DNA from: Streptosporangium violaceochromogenes
GTDB taxonomy: Bacteria; Actinomycetota; Actinomycetes; Streptosporangiales; Streptosporangiaceae
DNA length: 64,000 bases
Direction: 5' to 3'
Assembly: GCF_014654615.1 (NCBI RefSeq)
Contig: NZ_BNBB01000011.1
Span: 140,079-204,078, forward strand
Shown here piece after piece: positions 61,263 to 64,000 of this stretch. The position numbers and the translations under genes were made by a program. The notes beneath the pieces are model-generated. The model saw only the letters and a program-made list of their open reading frames with translations. It was not told the DNA's origin and made no database searches. Each line of letters starts with the position of its first letter. Within the stretch, counting starts at the first letter, position 1.

Positions 61263-61532
61263 ATGCAGTGGGGCAAACGGCGACAGCGTCATTCCGCTCG
61301 TGTACAGGCCCACGACCCCGACCTCACCGTCCGGGAGCTCCGGCCTGACGACCGGATCCTGCTGTGCTCAGATGGGTTGAGCTCGGCCGTTTCCGCTGAG
61401 CTCATCCGGAACGCCCTGTGCTCGTCGAACGATCTGGAAGAAGTGGCCGATCGCCTCATCACGCCGGCCACGGACCATGGCGGCCCTGACAACGTCACCG
61501 TGATCGTCATCGACGTACAGAACGCTCACTGA
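61263..61532 (+). pseudogene. C-terminal remnant of a PP2C-type protein phosphatase
   Basis: From about 61311 the frame reads LTVRELRPDDRILLCSDGLS, then TDHGGPDNVTVIVIDV, the closing metal-binding motifs of PP2C phosphatases (the SDG aspartate and GGPDN). The N-terminal two thirds, with the other metal ligands, are missing. It is a relic that may once have paired with a Ser/Thr kinase. Confidence 0.7.
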
Positions 61533-61705
61533 TTGCTCCGGCTCGACACCAGATCCCGGTGTCCGGGCGCGGGGCTTCACCGTACGGCGTGGGGGCGTCG
61601 CCGGAGGGCTCGATTCGCGAAGCCGTTCCGGCGACGGGCATGGACCTGTGTGGAGATCGTGGGATCGGGGCTACGAAGGAGACACGGCCCGGACCCGTGC
61701 GGGAG

Positions 61706-62422
61706 TCACGACAGGGAGGGCTCACGGGCGGGGCGGTGGACGGGCCGGGTGGCCAGGGCGGTCACCGAGGTTTGGGCCGCGGCCAGGGAGTCGGCTGCCA
61801 TTGACTGGAAGCGGGACAGCTCGGGAAGCCTGTCGGCCATGGTCATCTCGGCGTGCACGAAGCACAGGTTCTCCTCCGTCACCCCGAGGTTGCCGAAGTA
61901 GGCCCGCAGGTAGGGCTCCTGGAAGTCGAACGCCTCCCGGGGAGTTCCGGGGCCGTAGGCGCCGCCCCGCGCGGTGACCACCACCACTCTCGTACGGCGC
62001 AGCAGGCTCTCACCGGTCTGGTGGTCGGTGAACGCCCCGGGGAAGGTCACCCGGTCGATCCACGCCTTCAGCGAGGCGGGTATCGAGAAGTTGTACATCG
62101 GCACACCGACCAGCACGGTGTCCGCGGCCAGCAGCTCCGTGACCAGCGGCAGGGTCAGCTCCCACTCCCGTTTCTCGTCCGCGTCCCCGACCAGCCCGGC
62201 CACCTCGCTCGGCGGGACGAGCCCCTGTCGTTCGACCCGCCTGCCGAGGACGCAGTAGGCCGGGGCAGGAAACGGCACCGGGTCCGCTGCCAGGTCCCGG
62301 TACCGGTATCCAGCCGTGCCGTACAGCTTCCGCCAGGTGTCCGCGAACAGGGCGGTCAGCCGCCTGCTGACCGAGTCGCCGGGGCGGTCGGCGCTGGAGT
62401 CCAGATGCAGCAGGGAGGTCAT
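61706..62422 (-). CDS. FMN-dependent NADH-azoreductase-like quinone reductase
   Basis: A 238-residue flavodoxin-fold oxidoreductase of the AzoR type. Features are LLHLDSSADRPGDSVSRRLT (FMN phosphate loop), VGVPMYNFSIPASLKAWIDR (the MYNF flavin-binding motif) and VVVTARGGAYGPG. It reduces quinones or azo compounds with NAD(P)H and protects against electrophiles. The ATG at 62422 overlaps the stop of a 54-residue frame upstream. It is divergent from an ECF41 sigma factor, which fits: ECF41 genes are usually beside an oxidoreductase-type gene that they control. Confidence 0.9.
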   Translation of the reverse strand: MTSLLHLDSSADRPGDSVSRRLTALFADTWRKLYGTAGYRYRDLAADPVPFPAPAYCVLGRRVERQGLVPPSEVAGLVGDADEKREWELTLPLVTELLAADTVLVGVPMYNFSIPASLKAWIDRVTFPGAFTDHQTGESLLRRTRVVVVTARGGAYGPGTPREAFDFQEPYLRAYFGNLGVTEENLCFVHAEMTMADRLPELSRFQSMAADSLAAAQTSVTALATRPVHRPAREPSLS

Positions 62423-62583
62423 CGGGCAGCCTCCGCCGACTCGGAGGACGGGGACGGAAGGTCACCGGGGCCGCTGACCGGGTGGGCAGGGCCGGGCGGG
62501 GTTTTCGGCAGGTCACACATCGGCGCTCGCGCGTCCTCCCCATGGAGCCACGGGGAGGCGTGCCGGGCTCGGATGTCGATCAT
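62419..62583 (-). CDS. 54-residue small protein coupled to the azoreductase
   Basis: ATG at 62583 follows GGAGAGAACCGA, and the TGA overlaps the azoreductase ATG (ATGA). The product begins MIDIRARHASPWLHGEDARA, has one Cys (MCDLPK) and a Pro/Ser-rich tail. No family is recognised. The overlap suggests translational coupling; it may work mainly as a leader that opens the azoreductase start. Confidence 0.45.
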   Translation of the reverse strand: MIDIRARHASPWLHGEDARAPMCDLPKTPPGPAHPVSGPGDLPSPSSESAEAAR

Positions 62584-62596
62584 TCGGTTCTCTCCA

Positions 62597-62623
62597 TGTC
62601 ACCTTGATTGCGTTGTACTCGTC
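62597..62623 (+). promoter_or_regulatory. ECF41-type promoter ahead of the sigma gene
   Basis: TGTCACC and CGTC are separated by exactly 16 bp, matching the reported ECF41 consensus TGTCACA-N16-CGTC with one mismatch. It is 40 bp before the sigma start on the same strand, suggesting autoregulation. Confidence 0.75.
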
Positions 62624-62662
62624 GTAGAGATGACGAGGGGCGACGAGCGAAGGTGACCGGTG

Positions 62663-63550
62663 ATGAACGTGCAGGACGACGAGCTGGCGGAGCGGTTCGA
62701 GACACATCGGGACCACCTGAGAGCGGTCGCCTATCGGATGCTCGGCTCGCTCGGTGAGGCGGAGGACGCCGTCCAGGAGGCCTGGCTACGGCTCAGCCGC
62801 GTCGACGCCGGTGAGATCGAGAACCTGGCCGGATGGCTGAGGACGGTCGTCTCCCGCCTGTGCCTCGACATGTTGCGCTCGCGCGAACTACGGCGGGAGG
62901 AGCCCGTCGGCCAACAGGTGTCCGACGAGATCCCGGACGCCGATGACGGAAGCGACCCCGAGCGGGAGGCGTTGCTGGCCGAGTCGGTCGGCCGCGCGTT
63001 GCTGGTGGTGCTGGACACCCTGGTCCCCGTGGAGCGGATCGCGTTCGTGCTGCACGACATGTTCGCCGTGCCGTTCGACCAGATCGCCCCCATCGTGGAG
63101 CGCTCACCGGGCACCACGAAGAAGCTCGCCAGCCGGGCACGTCACAAGGTGCGGGGCACCCCGGTGCTTCCCGCCGCCGAGCTCACCCGGCACCGACACA
63201 TCGTCGAGGCCTTTCTCGCCGCCTCGCGCGGTGGCGACCTGAACGCGCTCCTCGCGGTGCTGGCTCCCGGCGTGGTGCGTCGCGCCGATCCTGCCGCTCT
63301 GCCGCCGGGCGCCCTGACGGAGGCCCGCGGTGCGCGGGCGGTGGCGGAGGAGACCCTCGTCTTCGGGCGGAGGGCCCGGTTCGCGGCGGTGGCCCTCGTG
63401 AACGGAGTCGTGGGAGTCGTCGTGGCCCCGCGCGGACGGCTGCTTCTCGCCCTGACCGTCATGGTCGAAGGCGAGAGGATCGCGGGATACGAGGTGATCG
63501 CCGATCCCGCCCGCCTGCGCCGCCTCGACCTGGCCGTCCTCGACGCCTGA
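62663..63550 (+). CDS. ECF41-family sigma factor (SigJ-like) with SnoaL-type C-terminal domain
   Basis: The 295-residue protein has sigma region 2 (RAVAYRMLGSLGEAEDAVQE), region 4 (LVPVERIAFVLHDMFAVPFD, PGTTKKLASRARHKVRG, residues about 110-170) and a C-terminal SnoaL-like domain of about 115 residues that in this family tunes activity in place of an anti-sigma factor. The end VIADPARLRRLDLA sits where the NPDKL motif is usual and is diverged. ATG at 62663; an in-frame GTG at 62660 is equivalent. Its own promoter motif lies upstream and an azoreductase is divergent. Confidence 0.92.
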   Translation: MNVQDDELAERFETHRDHLRAVAYRMLGSLGEAEDAVQEAWLRLSRVDAGEIENLAGWLRTVVSRLCLDMLRSRELRREEPVGQQVSDEIPDADDGSDPEREALLAESVGRALLVVLDTLVPVERIAFVLHDMFAVPFDQIAPIVERSPGTTKKLASRARHKVRGTPVLPAAELTRHRHIVEAFLAASRGGDLNALLAVLAPGVVRRADPAALPPGALTEARGARAVAEETLVFGRRARFAAVALVNGVVGVVVAPRGRLLLALTVMVEGERIAGYEVIADPARLRRLDLAVLDA

Positions 63551-63585
63551 CCGCCCCGTCACCGGAACCTGAGGTGTCAGCACAT

Positions 63586-63690
63586 CCAGCGTTGGTCACG
63601 GCCACGACGGGGGTCTTGCCCCGTGGGGCCCAGGTGGTGGCCTTGGGCGGCCTCAGGTTCTGTCCGGTCTCGTCTTCCCCGCACAGCCAG
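63586..63690 (-). pseudogene. Internal fragment of an IS630-type transposase
   Basis: The minus strand reads LCGEDETGQNLRPPKATTWA and PRGKTPVVAV, the region around a catalytic Asp of IS630-family DDE transposases (DETGxxLRPPKxxTWAPRG). Both ends are missing, and the left edge abuts the sigma gene 3' end. Confidence 0.7.
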
Positions 63691-63774
63691 GCGCCCAGGT
63701 CGAGCGTCGTCCTTTTATCGCCGGCCACCGCTCGGTGATCCAGGTGAACCGCGCCGGGTTTTGTGGAGACTCGG

Positions 63775-63950
63775 CTACTTGGTTTGTGCCGCGGTGAGTG
63801 CGGCCTGTTGGTGACGGTAGTAGATCGCTTCGTACTCTGCGGGCGGGATGTCGCCGCAGGCGGTGTGCAACCGGCGGTGGTTGTACCAATCGAGGTACTC
63901 CAGGGTGGCCAGCTCGACGTCGTCCATACCTTTCCAGTGAGCTTCCCCCG
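63775..63950 (-). pseudogene. 3' end of an IS3-family transposase (OrfB)
   Basis: The minus strand encodes HWKGMDDVELATLEYLDWYN, HRRLHTACGDIPPAEYEAIY and YRHQQAALTAAQTK then stop, a clear match to the C-terminal end of IS3-family OrfB integrases. The rest of the element is not present to 64000; sequence after 63955 carries a direct repeat GGATCATGG. Confidence 0.82.
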
Positions 63951-64000
63951 TTTTTCCGGAGGCTTTGGATCATGGTCCACGGATCATGGGAAAGGTCTCG

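Overview
The window is very GC-rich, uses GTG and TTG starts freely, and carries DUF574 methyltransferases, XRE/DUF5753 regulators, leaderless-looking promoters and Streptomyces-style gene orders. It therefore comes from a filamentous actinomycete, most plausibly a Streptosporangiaceae-type genome; the family assignment is inference. All calls were made by reading the sequence, without database searches.

Layout. 1-10.7 kb: the start of a secreted M28 aminopeptidase; a tightly overlapping histidine-utilisation operon (hutU, an M20 amidohydrolase, hutF, hutI) under a RpiR-type regulator; a DUF574 methyltransferase; a SulP anion transporter. 11-18.9 kb: regulators (XRE, two TetR, MarR), a truncated DUF574 gene, a P450/ferredoxin pair, GtrA and HIT proteins. 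19.4-34.4 kb: a defence-type island. It holds an intact cas6e with only the 3' end of cas5e in front, a DUF6119 protein divergent from a solitary HTH-N6-methylase-TRD protein, a complete Type I restriction system (hsdM-hsdS-hsdR), a Ser/Thr kinase with a helical-repeat tail, and a 41-residue peptide gene translationally coupled to a PIMT-like methyltransferase. The kinase 3' end is duplicated on the far side of that pair.

34.6-39.5 kb: pterin dehydratase plus XRE-TPR regulator, a three-gene small-protein operon behind an attenuator-like leader, an ISAs1 transposase tail, a VOC protein and a frameshifted secreted protein. 39.9-50.7 kb: a GlxA-type regulator with a membrane DJ-1 protein, then a eight-gene minus-strand operon (unknown protein, livKHMGF, amidohydrolase, nitrilase) divergent from a TetR gene, with two palindromic operators between them. 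50.7-56.8 kb: an aadA-like nucleotidyltransferase; trpS behind a Trp-Trp leader-peptide attenuator; an ArsR/VOC pair with a textbook promoter-operator; a secreted protein; a sulfotransferase. 56.8-60.9 kb: a 3.9-kb segment bounded by two direct repeats of a tRNA-Thr(CGT) 3' half, holding an FG-GAP lipoprotein, transposase fragments and a MerR regulator. 61-64 kb: a PP2C remnant, an azoreductase preceded by a coupled 54-residue protein, an ECF41 sigma factor with its own promoter motif, and IS630/IS3 remnants.

How genes work together. The hut genes would take urocanate to glutamate, with the M20 enzyme standing where HutG is expected; hutH is not in the window. The liv-type importer, amidohydrolase and nitrilase look like uptake plus hydrolysis of one amide-containing compound under TetR control. 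The restriction genes, kinase, cas remnant and DUF6119 form a defence cluster showing repeated gain, duplication and decay.
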